From Gammaproteobacteria bacterium (GTDB lineage Bacteria; Pseudomonadota; Gammaproteobacteria; GRL18): DNA of 6,015 nucleotides. Below the pieces are notes generated by a model. The model saw only the letters and a list, made by a program, of their open reading frames with translations, was not told the DNA's origin and did no database searches. Where the stretch lies: NCBI GenBank assembly GCA_023144715.1, contig JAGLFC010000091.1:1-6015 (forward strand), given 5' to 3'. Both the position numbers and the translations under genes were made by a program. Below are positions 1 through 5,778 of the stretch, one piece after another (positions within the stretch are counted from its first letter, which is position 1; every line of letters starts with the position of its first letter).

Positions 1-2
1 AT

Positions 3-53
3 GGTTATCAACGTTCAGGTGAACATTGTATCCCTATAAATAAGCCTTTATAG
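3..53 (+). CDS. Possible C-terminal tail of a gene entering from the left edge (partial)
   Basis: In frame 3 the plus strand stays open from the window edge to a TAG at 51-53 and gives a 16-residue tail (GYQRSGEHCIPINKPL). The codons are ordinary for this AT-rich sequence. If real, the gene converges on the kinase gene that ends at 65, with 11 bases between the two stops. Frame 1 also stays open for 12 codons and frame 2 for only six, so openness alone proves little over this length. I do not recognise the tail and assign no function. Confidence 0.3.
   Translation, partial: GYQRSGEHCIPINKPL
34..53. terminator. Weak AT-rich inverted repeat between convergent gene ends
   Basis: CTATAAA (34-40) and TTTATAG (47-53) are perfect 7-bp inverted arms around a 6-base loop, TAAGCC. 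The repeat lies just past the stop of the minus-strand kinase gene and overlaps the end of the possible plus-strand tail. Each arm has only one G-C pair and no clean T-run follows on either strand, so it would be a weak terminator at best. The position is suggestive, but the match could be chance in AT-rich DNA. Confidence 0.22.
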
Positions 54-64
54 CATTACATTTA

Positions 65-823
65 TTATTCTCTATCATAAAAAAATTGTAAAATTCTACG
101 GATGCGTTTTTTATCAGTCATATTTAATCGTTCACATTGTGCATAGTCTTTATAAAATGCCAGCCGTTGTGTTTTGGAAAGTTCATATTTAGCACGTTTA
201 TCCAAACAGGCCAGATCTTTTATAATGCGATATTCTAAAAAAGGTCGAAACCATCTCATGCCAGCAGGACAATCAATTAAATAAATCTGGGGGAAATCAG
301 CTTTAATATCCACCATAATATTACGCCACTTCAAATCACCATGAGCAAAACGATATTGATGCATCCGCCGAGTAGCATCGGCCACTTGATGACTGACCTT
401 TTGTACCCAATCTGCTTGCCGTAAAAGATGAGGAGAATGATCAATAATCCATATTAAATCCTGACAATTGACTAACTCTTCTGTTATTAATAACCCTCTA
501 TAGACAATCCAAGCGATTCTTTCTTGACCATAAGCAATCACTTGAGCAACAGGAATTTCCAAACGCTTGAATAAAAGTAAATTATTCACTTCACTGGTAA
601 TTTTACTAAAACTTAGAAAACGTACCCAGACTTTTTTTCTCATTACAAACTTTTTTAGATAATAATGTTTATTATCAACGGTAATTTTATACACCCGACC
701 TGCGATAAAATGACCTTTGTAAGCATACGCATCATTAAAATTTTTAAATAAATGACCTAATAAGGTATTTTGATAATCAGGTAAAATACACCAGTTAATT
801 TTTTTTGACCATAAAATGTTCAT
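65..823 (-). CDS. Lipopolysaccharide kinase (Kdo/WaaP superfamily, InaA/WapP-like)
   Basis: This 252-residue protein is probably a cytoplasmic, membrane-associated small kinase that phosphorylates an LPS inner-core sugar with ATP. It has a minimal protein-kinase-like fold. A lysine pair in YYLKKF (K57/K58) supplies the ATP-binding lysine. E78, in SKITSEVNNL, fits the helix-C glutamate. The catalytic loop HGDLKWRN (161-168) gives D163 and N168, and LIDCPAG gives the metal-binding D184. The HGDLKxxN loop sets it apart from the NHRD loop of WaaP itself and resembles the extra kinases that follow waaP in Pseudomonas (InaA, WapP). The ATG at 821-823 lies 14 bases beyond the waaP stop, so the two are very likely one operon. 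No clear Shine-Dalgarno precedes it (TAAAATTTTT), so translation may be coupled to waaP; the next Met, at residue 61, would remove the ATP-binding lysine. The acceptor sugar cannot be read from the sequence. The family call is firm and the exact substrate is inferred. Confidence 0.85.
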   Translation of the reverse strand: MNILWSKKINWCILPDYQNTLLGHLFKNFNDAYAYKGHFIAGRVYKITVDNKHYYLKKFVMRKKVWVRFLSFSKITSEVNNLLLFKRLEIPVAQVIAYGQERIAWIVYRGLLITEELVNCQDLIWIIDHSPHLLRQADWVQKVSHQVADATRRMHQYRFAHGDLKWRNIMVDIKADFPQIYLIDCPAGMRWFRPFLEYRIIKDLACLDKRAKYELSKTQRLAFYKDYAQCERLNMTDKKRIRRILQFFYDRE

Positions 824-837
824 AAAAATTTTAGCGA

Positions 838-1653
838 CTAAATCGCATCCCCTTTTCGCTGTTTTCTACGCCACAATTTTTGTCCTTGTTGAGCCACTTT
901 TTTCCAAAAATGACCGTATAAAACAACACAATCACGTAATGAACAGGCATGATAAGCTTTCATAAAACGAAACAAATCCCGTTGCGTCAAGCCAATATTC
1001 ATAGCAGAAAAATACAGGCTGGCAATATCTTTTACACGCCAGCGTTCAGGGGTATTTTCTCTAAGTTGCGCTCGATGAAGATCAATTAATGAGAGTTTAA
1101 GAGTCTGTTCATTGATATGCTCCATACCGTTGCTGATATCCATAAGAAAGTGACATATATAAAAATCTCTATGGTTAATACCATTATTATGTAAGGTTCT
1201 GCTGATATGAGCAAGCTTCTGAATCAGTGCATATTTCAGCTTAAAATGAGGTGGCTGTATGTGCCAAGATCCACAAAAATCTTCTAGGCTGATAGTATTA
1301 ATTAGGTCTTCGGTGATAATAAAGGATTGTTGTCGTGCTGGATTGTGTCCTTTCAGTGCATAACCAGCAATACACATCGTATCAATATTCAATCGTTCTA
1401 GCTGTTTTATGGCTAAATATTCATCTTTTGCTCCCAAAACAGGTAAGCGTAAACGGATTAGATTTTCAATGATTTCAAACCAGCCTACACCTCGATGTAT
1501 TTTAATAAAATAACTTTTATTTTGCACACTAAAACGGAGGGTTTTACGAGCTTCCAAAGCACGAAAGACTTCACCTTGAAGCTTTTCGGATTCATTAAAA
1601 GGGTCTTTGTTGTGCCATTGTTGAGTAAAGGTTTCATTTAATTCTAAAAGCAT
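838..1653 (-). CDS. waaP: Lipopolysaccharide core heptose(I) kinase WaaP/RfaP
   Basis: WaaP transfers phosphate from ATP to the first heptose of the LPS inner core on the cytoplasmic side of the inner membrane. In enteric bacteria and Pseudomonas this phosphate supports outer-membrane integrity. The 271-residue length matches the family (about 265). Diagnostic stretches are LQGEVFRALEARKTLRF (25-41), SYFIKIHRG with ATP-binding K51, LPVLGAKDE (70-78), SFIITEDL (110-117), the catalytic loop GINHRDFYICHFL (158-170) with D163, the metal-binding D191 in LIDLHRAQLR, and FSAMNIGLTQRD. All are nearly the same in E. coli WaaP as I recall it. The C-terminus is basic (WKK, WRRKQRK), which could help it lie on the membrane. 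The ATG at 1651-1653 gives the canonical N-terminus of the family, although no strong Shine-Dalgarno is visible. It is the first gene of a two-kinase unit. The glycosyltransferases that usually accompany waaP (waaF, waaC, waaG) are not in the window. Confidence 0.96.
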   Translation of the reverse strand: MLLELNETFTQQWHNKDPFNESEKLQGEVFRALEARKTLRFSVQNKSYFIKIHRGVGWFEIIENLIRLRLPVLGAKDEYLAIKQLERLNIDTMCIAGYALKGHNPARQQSFIITEDLINTISLEDFCGSWHIQPPHFKLKYALIQKLAHISRTLHNNGINHRDFYICHFLMDISNGMEHINEQTLKLSLIDLHRAQLRENTPERWRVKDIASLYFSAMNIGLTQRDLFRFMKAYHACSLRDCVVLYGHFWKKVAQQGQKLWRRKQRKGDAI

Positions 1654-1736
1654 GAGTGATTAAATATCCACTAATAAGTGTAGTGTCATTATATCATTTA
1701 AGTCGCATTATTACTGTGATTATTTAATTCACTCAT
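1652..1736. repeat. Inverted repeat spanning the waaP-side intergenic region
   Basis: The left arm at 1652-1666 (ATGAGTGATTAAATA) and the right arm at 1721-1736 (TATTTAATTCACTCAT) are reverse complements over 15 bases, apart from one extra T in the right arm. They are separated by 54 bases. The left arm includes two bases of the waaP start codon, and the proposed waaP -10 lies between the arms. Possible readings are paired operator half-sites for a repressor that loops DNA, or an RNA stem if an upstream promoter reads through into waaP. I see no direct duplication at the ends to suggest a small transposon. Confidence 0.55.
1688..1696 (-). promoter_or_regulatory. Extended -10 promoter element for waaP
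   Basis: Read on the minus strand, this site is TGATATAAT, a perfect sigma-70 -10 hexamer (TATAAT) preceded by the TGn extension. No good -35 hexamer sits 16-18 bases upstream, which is usual for extended -10 promoters. Transcription would start near 1680, leaving a leader of roughly 27 bases before the waaP ATG. A chance match is possible because the region is so AT-rich. Confidence 0.45.
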
Positions 1737-1752
1737 ATAAGATGATCTATAT

Positions 1753-1781
1753 TATACTTATAACCATACTTCCTTTATACT
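1753..1781 (+). promoter_or_regulatory. Candidate -10 elements for the rightward sensor gene
   Basis: TATACT occurs twice, at 1753-1758 and 1776-1781, each one base away from the sigma-70 consensus TATAAT. The first could pair with TTCACT (1728-1733, four of six matches to TTGACA), although the 19-base spacer is long. The second has no convincing -35. Starts would fall near 1765 or 1788, both upstream of the ATG at 1813. The second would lie inside the coding region if the TTG at 1783 were the start. This is weak evidence in AT-rich DNA. Confidence 0.3.
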
Positions 1782-1799
1782 ATTGAATGCGTTGTTTTT

Positions 1800-1803
1800 A
1801 GGT
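1800..1803 (+). promoter_or_regulatory. Ribosome binding site that favours the ATG at 1813
   Basis: AGGT ends 9 bases before the ATG at 1813-1815. It is the only Shine-Dalgarno-like stretch near the start of the sensor gene. The alternative in-frame TTG at 1783 is preceded by a pyrimidine-rich run (ACTTCCTTTATACTA) with no such site. The match is only four bases, so it supports the choice without settling it. Confidence 0.4.
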
Positions 1804-1812
1804 CATAACTTC

Positions 1813-4800
1813 ATGCGTTTGCAATCACAAGTTTTTATTATTACGTCCGTTATTTTTTCTTTGCACTTTGTTATAGGTACTTACTTTGAACAAGATCAGA
1901 TCAAAAAAGAAGTCATTGCTAATATAAAAGAAAATGCACGCACCATTCAAGTCATACTAACGGCTTACCGCACTGTCTATCAAACTATTTTTATTGATCA
2001 TCAAGTGCCTATCAATGACAGTACAATTCAATTTTTACCGGCTCATGCCATTAGTCGTATTTCCAAAAAATTTACTCAATCCGTCACCAATGGGCTGTCT
2101 TTTAATACCGTTTCTGATCGTCCTAGAAACCCTGTTAATCAAGCCGATGCTATTGAATTAGAAGCCATTCATTTTTTTCATAATAATAGTAATATTAAAG
2201 AACGTTTTATACGTTATGATGAATTTTCAAAAGAAGATTTTTATCATTTTAGCCAGCCTATTTTTATTAAACCTCGTTGTTTAAAATGTCATGGTAAGAA
2301 AGAGGATGCCCCCAAAAGTATTCAACAACGCTATAATACCGCCTATAATTATAAGGTAGGTGATATTCGTGGCCTGCTCAGTATCAAATTACCTGCAAGT
2401 ATTATAGAACAACGTGTCACTGAGCTTTTTCAACGCAATCTTATCAGTCATGTATTAGGCTTATTATTATCATTTGTAGTGATTGCCATGTTATTAAATC
2501 AGACTATTATTTCTCGTATTCGTGATCTAAAAATAGGTTCAGAAACACTCGCTAAAGGTGATTATAATACGCACATTACTCTTTCTGGCAATGATGAAAT
2601 TACTCAGATGGGACATGAATTTAATAAGATGGCTGATATGATCGCTCAAAGAGAACAACAACTGATCAAACAACGTTCATTATATTATGCTCTAAGCCAA
2701 ACCAATAAAAGCATTGTTAAAATGAATTCAAAAGAGGAGCTACTCAATAATATATGTCATATTGTCACCCAGCAAGAGCATATTATATTTGCTTGGTTTG
2801 GTGTCGAAGATGCACAAAAAAACAATTTAGTGGCCATTGCAAATGCACATTTTCAGCAAAATATTCATTTATCTCTACAAAAAGAGGCTGAATGTCATGT
2901 GTGTCCCGCAGTCAGTGCTTTTCTTTTACAAGAAAAAATTATTGATAATCACTTTAGCATGCCTTCTGATCACCCATCATTTTATAGTGAACAATCTGAA
3001 TTAGATATTCATGCGGTTGTTTCTATTCCAATCATTGTTGACAATCAAGTCAATAGCATCTTTTCCATCTATTCCGATATTGAACATTATTTCAGTGATG
3101 ATATTGTTGATTTATTAGATGAAATTGCTCATGATATTGAATATGCACTCAAAAATTTTAATTTAAAAGAACAGCATATTGATGCACAAAACAAATTAGA
3201 GCAATCATCAGAAGAACTCAAAAAGTTAAACAATTTTATGACTCTATTGTTAGAATCAACAGGAGAAGGCATTTTTGGTGTGGATATAAATGAACACTGT
3301 ACTTTTGTTAACCATGCTGCTCAAACAATGTTTGGCTATAGTGAAACAGAATTAAAAAATAATTCTATACATGAACTGACTCACCATAGTTATGAAGACG
3401 GTTCCCATTTTCCTACGACTAAATGCCCCATACATAAAGCCTTTCATTCGGGTGAACCTTGTCAAATTGACAATGAAGTATTTTGGCATAAAGATGGCAC
3501 TCCCTTCCCTGTCCAATATTCTGCTTATCCTATTCGCAATGAACAGCAGTGTATTACAGGCTCTGTCACGATATTTCGAGATATTAGCGAACGTCAGGCA
3601 ATGAATCGTGAAATGAGTTATCTGGCATCACATGATTCATTAACACTCTTACTCAACCGTTATTCCTTTGAACAACGTCTGATGCAAGCACTCGAAACTG
3701 CTCACTTTGAAAATGTGCAACATGTTGTATGCTATATCGATCTTGATCAATTTAAAATTGTCAATGATACCTGTGGTCATTTAGTGGGTGATAATATGCT
3801 TAAAATGATTGCCAATTTATTAAAAGACATCATTAGCAAAGATGATACTTTAGCACGTTTAGGAGGAGATGAATTTGGTCTGTTAATCAATAATGCCTCT
3901 ATTGAATACGCCTTAAAAATAACACAAAAAATTTGTCAATCTATTAAAGAGTTTCGTTTTATTTGGGAAGATAATGTTTTTATTGCAGGTTGTAGCATTG
4001 GCATTGCTGCGATTACTGAAGAGACTCATTCTGTACAAAGTATTATGAGCATCATTGATACGGCTTGTTATATTGCTAAAGATAAGGGTCGAAATCAAGT
4101 TCATGTAAGTTCTGTTAATGATAGTGCTACGGTTAAACATCAAGATGAAATGCAATGGGTCGTTGAAATAAGAAAAGCACTTGAAGAAAACCGCTTTCTA
4201 TTATATCAGCAAGAAATTATCAGCACTGATACATTAACACACGATTGTCAGCATTTTGAAATTTTACTTAGAATGCAAGATAAGGCAAATAACATTATTC
4301 CTCCGGGAGCATTTTTACCCGCGGCAGAGCGTTATCACTTAATGTCTGATTTGGATCGTTGGGTTATTCGCTCGACCTTTGAATGGTTAGATAATAATCA
4401 AAACAGTCCTCAAAAAAAACAGCCCATCCGTTTTTGTTCAATTAATCTTTCTGGACAATCTATGGATGATGATGATCTTTATCAGTACATTATAGAACAA
4501 CAAACCATCCATAATATTGATCCCGCCAATATTTGTTTTGAAGTCACAGAAAGTGCTGCGATTACACATCTTGATCAGGCCATACATTTTATTACAAAAC
4601 TCAAAAAACAAGGATTTTTATTTGCTTTAGATGATTTTGGCACAGGAATGTCTTCTTTTGCTTATTTAAAAAATTTACCGATTGATTTTCTAAAAATTGA
4701 TGGTAGTTTTGTAAAAAATATTATGGATGATTCAATCGATCATGCTATGGTAAAATCCATCAATGATATTGGTCATATTATGGGTCTCAAAACCATCGCT

Positions 4801-4914
4801 GAATATGTGGAAAATGAAGCCATTAAAGATCAATTGGTCACGATGAACATTGATTATTTACAAGGTTATCATATTGCACAACCCAAACCCTGTCTTTCAC
4901 AACACTTATTTTAA
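1813..4914 (+). CDS. Membrane heme-c sensor with HAMP-GAF-PAS-GGDEF-EAL (cyclic di-GMP turnover)
   Basis: This 1033-residue inner-membrane protein probably makes and/or degrades cyclic di-GMP in response to a periplasmic signal. Domains in order are: transmembrane helix about 7-24; periplasmic Tll0287-like (DUF3365) domain about 25-205, with one heme-c motif CLKCH (156-160); transmembrane helix 210-233; HAMP 234-286; GAF about 295-447; a short coiled coil 450-475; PAS 476-595; GGDEF 601-765; EAL 785-1030. The cyclase half keeps IDLDQFK and GGDEF (684-688). The I-site arginine is replaced (SKDD where RxxD is expected), so product inhibition is probably lost. The EAL motif reads EIL (816-818). 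The catalytic set E816, N878, E910, D940, D941, K961, E997 and Q1017 is present at the expected spacings, so phosphodiesterase activity is plausible. The ATG at 1813 gives a normal membrane-anchor N-terminus; an in-frame TTG at 1783 would add 10 residues. Domain calls are strong. The ligand (redox state, NO, CO or oxygen) and the net activity are inferred. Confidence 0.93.
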   Translation: MRLQSQVFIITSVIFSLHFVIGTYFEQDQIKKEVIANIKENARTIQVILTAYRTVYQTIFIDHQVPINDSTIQFLPAHAISRISKKFTQSVTNGLSFNTVSDRPRNPVNQADAIELEAIHFFHNNSNIKERFIRYDEFSKEDFYHFSQPIFIKPRCLKCHGKKEDAPKSIQQRYNTAYNYKVGDIRGLLSIKLPASIIEQRVTELFQRNLISHVLGLLLSFVVIAMLLNQTIISRIRDLKIGSETLAKGDYNTHITLSGNDEITQMGHEFNKMADMIAQREQQLIKQRSLYYALSQTNKSIVKMNSKEELLNNICHIVTQQEHIIFAWFGVEDAQKNNLVAIANAHFQQNIHLSLQKEAECHVCPAVSAFLLQEKIIDNHFSMPSDHPSFYSEQSELDIHAVVSIPIIVDNQVNSIFSIYSDIEHYFSDDIVDLLDEIAHDIEYALKNFNLKEQHIDAQNKLEQSSEELKKLNNFMTLLLESTGEGIFGVDINEHCTFVNHAAQTMFGYSETELKNNSIHELTHHSYEDGSHFPTTKCPIHKAFHSGEPCQIDNEVFWHKDGTPFPVQYSAYPIRNEQQCITGSVTIFRDISERQAMNREMSYLASHDSLTLLLNRYSFEQRLMQALETAHFENVQHVVCYIDLDQFKIVNDTCGHLVGDNMLKMIANLLKDIISKDDTLARLGGDEFGLLINNASIEYALKITQKICQSIKEFRFIWEDNVFIAGCSIGIAAITEETHSVQSIMSIIDTACYIAKDKGRNQVHVSSVNDSATVKHQDEMQWVVEIRKALEENRFLLYQQEIISTDTLTHDCQHFEILLRMQDKANNIIPPGAFLPAAERYHLMSDLDRWVIRSTFEWLDNNQNSPQKKQPIRFCSINLSGQSMDDDDLYQYIIEQQTIHNIDPANICFEVTESAAITHLDQAIHFITKLKKQGFLFALDDFGTGMSSFAYLKNLPIDFLKIDGSFVKNIMDDSIDHAMVKSINDIGHIMGLKTIAEYVENEAIKDQLVTMNIDYLQGYHIAQPKPCLSQHLF
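2278..2292 (+). other. Heme-c attachment motif CLKCH in the periplasmic sensor domain
   Basis: These codons encode Cys156, Leu, Lys, Cys159 and His160 of the sensor (numbered from the ATG at 1813). CxxCH is the covalent c-type heme site, with the two cysteines forming thioethers and the histidine an axial ligand. It lies between the two transmembrane helices, so it faces the periplasm, where cytochrome c maturation happens. It is the only CxxCH in the protein, as expected for the single-heme Tll0287-like family. Confidence 0.88.
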
Positions 4915-4923
4915 TAAAAACAG

Positions 4924-5757
4924 ATGGCAAAAAATAACATTCATCAGTGGGATTCAAATTTTCTTAATCAATCCCTTCTTTTTTCAGATCTCAACGTCCT
5001 TTTAAAGGATAAAAATTGGCTCGACTGGCCAGGCTGTCAGAGGCTTATGAATTTATTAGATAAGCCTATTATTTTATCCAGCGGTATGATTTTAGATATG
5101 AAGCCTCAGAATAACACTTTACCCTTTCCTGACATGGGTTATGAAGAACGAGTGTATCAAAAAGGGATTATCAGTACTCGAGAAGAAAACTGGCATGATT
5201 TATTTAATGCCTTTATTTGGCGATTATTTCCCAAAACAAAGGTATTATTAAATCATCTACATATACAAGAATTAAAGCAACAGCCTAGTAAGAAAAGAAC
5301 ACCTGCTCGTGATGCAATTACTCATATAGATGAATCAGGCATTATTATTGCCAGTAGCGTACCGTCATTACTCACAGCACTTAAAAATCATCAATGGCAA
5401 GAGGTGTTTGTTCAATCCAGAGAACTCTGGTTTTCTTCACAGGAAAAGCCCGCAAAAATTGGGGCTTTTGTATTTGGGCATGGTATGTATGAAAAAGCCT
5501 TTAATCCTTTTATAGGCTTCACAGGAAAAGCATATTGTCTTCTCGTCGATCACACGTTTTATGCTCAAGATAAAATGACACAATATAAAATATTAGATCA
5601 GCTTTTATGTGATGATATTAAAAAAAATAAGACGCTCAGTGATTCTTGTCATCTCTCACCCCTACCAATATTAGGTGTTCCGGGTTGGTTCAATGACAAT
5701 AAAAAAAGAGAATTTTACAATAATACACATTATTTTCGAGCCAAACGTATTTCATAA
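4924..5757 (+). CDS. DUF3025 family protein of unknown function
   Basis: This 277-residue protein matches DUF3025 by its signature segments: YEERVYQKGIISTRE (73-87), ENWHDLFNAFIW (88-99), FPKTK (102-106), the RDAITHIDESG stretch (129-139), and VFGHGMYEK (183-191), which introduces the C-terminal part with NPFIGFTGKAY. Length and motif order look complete. It has no signal peptide or membrane helix and is probably cytoplasmic. The invariant His, Asp, Arg and Glu residues in these motifs suggest a catalytic or binding site, but no activity is known to me. The ATG at 4924 is in the same frame as the sensor gene and follows its tandem stops (TAATAA, 4912-4917) after only 9 bases. No Shine-Dalgarno is visible, so translational coupling to the sensor gene is likely. 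Its job next to a cyclic di-GMP enzyme is unexplained. Operon membership is inferred from spacing. Confidence 0.85.
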   Translation: MAKNNIHQWDSNFLNQSLLFSDLNVLLKDKNWLDWPGCQRLMNLLDKPIILSSGMILDMKPQNNTLPFPDMGYEERVYQKGIISTREENWHDLFNAFIWRLFPKTKVLLNHLHIQELKQQPSKKRTPARDAITHIDESGIIIASSVPSLLTALKNHQWQEVFVQSRELWFSSQEKPAKIGAFVFGHGMYEKAFNPFIGFTGKAYCLLVDHTFYAQDKMTQYKILDQLLCDDIKKNKTLSDSCHLSPLPILGVPGWFNDNKKREFYNNTHYFRAKRIS

Positions 5758-5773
5758 AGTAAAATACTTTATG
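5753..5773. terminator. Hairpin between convergent genes, possible bidirectional terminator
   Basis: CATAAAGTA (5753-5761) and TACTTTATG (5765-5773) form a perfect 9-bp stem with a 3-base loop. The stem contains the stop codon of the DUF3025 gene and ends five bases before the stop of the convergent minus-strand frame. On the plus strand a moderately T-rich stretch follows (TGTCTTTATTC). The stem has only two G-C pairs, so it is weaker than a classic intrinsic terminator, but its position between two gene ends is typical. Confidence 0.45.
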
Positions 5774-5778
5774 TGTCT

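Noticed and set aside
1..39. Plus-strand ATG at position 1 giving a 12-residue peptide
   Set aside because: Too short, hydrophobic and without a visible ribosome site. The frame-3 tail is an equally or more plausible reading of the same bases.
1787..1801. Very short frame ATG-CGT-TGT-TTT-TAG as a leader peptide ahead of the sensor gene
   Set aside because: Four codons with no ribosome site and no attenuator structure nearby; most likely chance.
1654..1812. Small transposon (MITE-like) defined by the inverted repeat
   Set aside because: No target-site duplication is visible, one arm runs into the waaP start codon, and there is no second copy in the window.
2893..2907. Second heme-c site at CHVCP in the GAF domain
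   Set aside because: The residue after the second Cys is Pro, not His, so it is not CxxCH, and this part is cytoplasmic, where c-type heme is not attached.
3392..3604. Plus-strand 70-codon open frame inside the sensor gene
   Set aside because: It overlaps the PAS-coding region in another frame, and its product has no recognisable domain. The PAS frame is clearly the real one.
3861..3871. AGGAGGAG followed by ATG, resembling an internal ribosome site
   Set aside because: The purine run is simply the codons for Gly-Gly-Asp of the GGDEF motif. The ATG is only two bases from AGGAGG, out of frame, and meets a stop after five codons.
3913..4155. Minus-strand 80-codon open frame inside the sensor gene
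   Set aside because: It is antisense to the GGDEF region, rich in Asn, Ile and Thr as expected from AT-rich antisense, and has no domain or start signal.
5330..5515. Plus-strand 61-codon open frame inside the DUF3025 gene
   Set aside because: It lies in another frame of conserved DUF3025 motifs and shows no features of its own.
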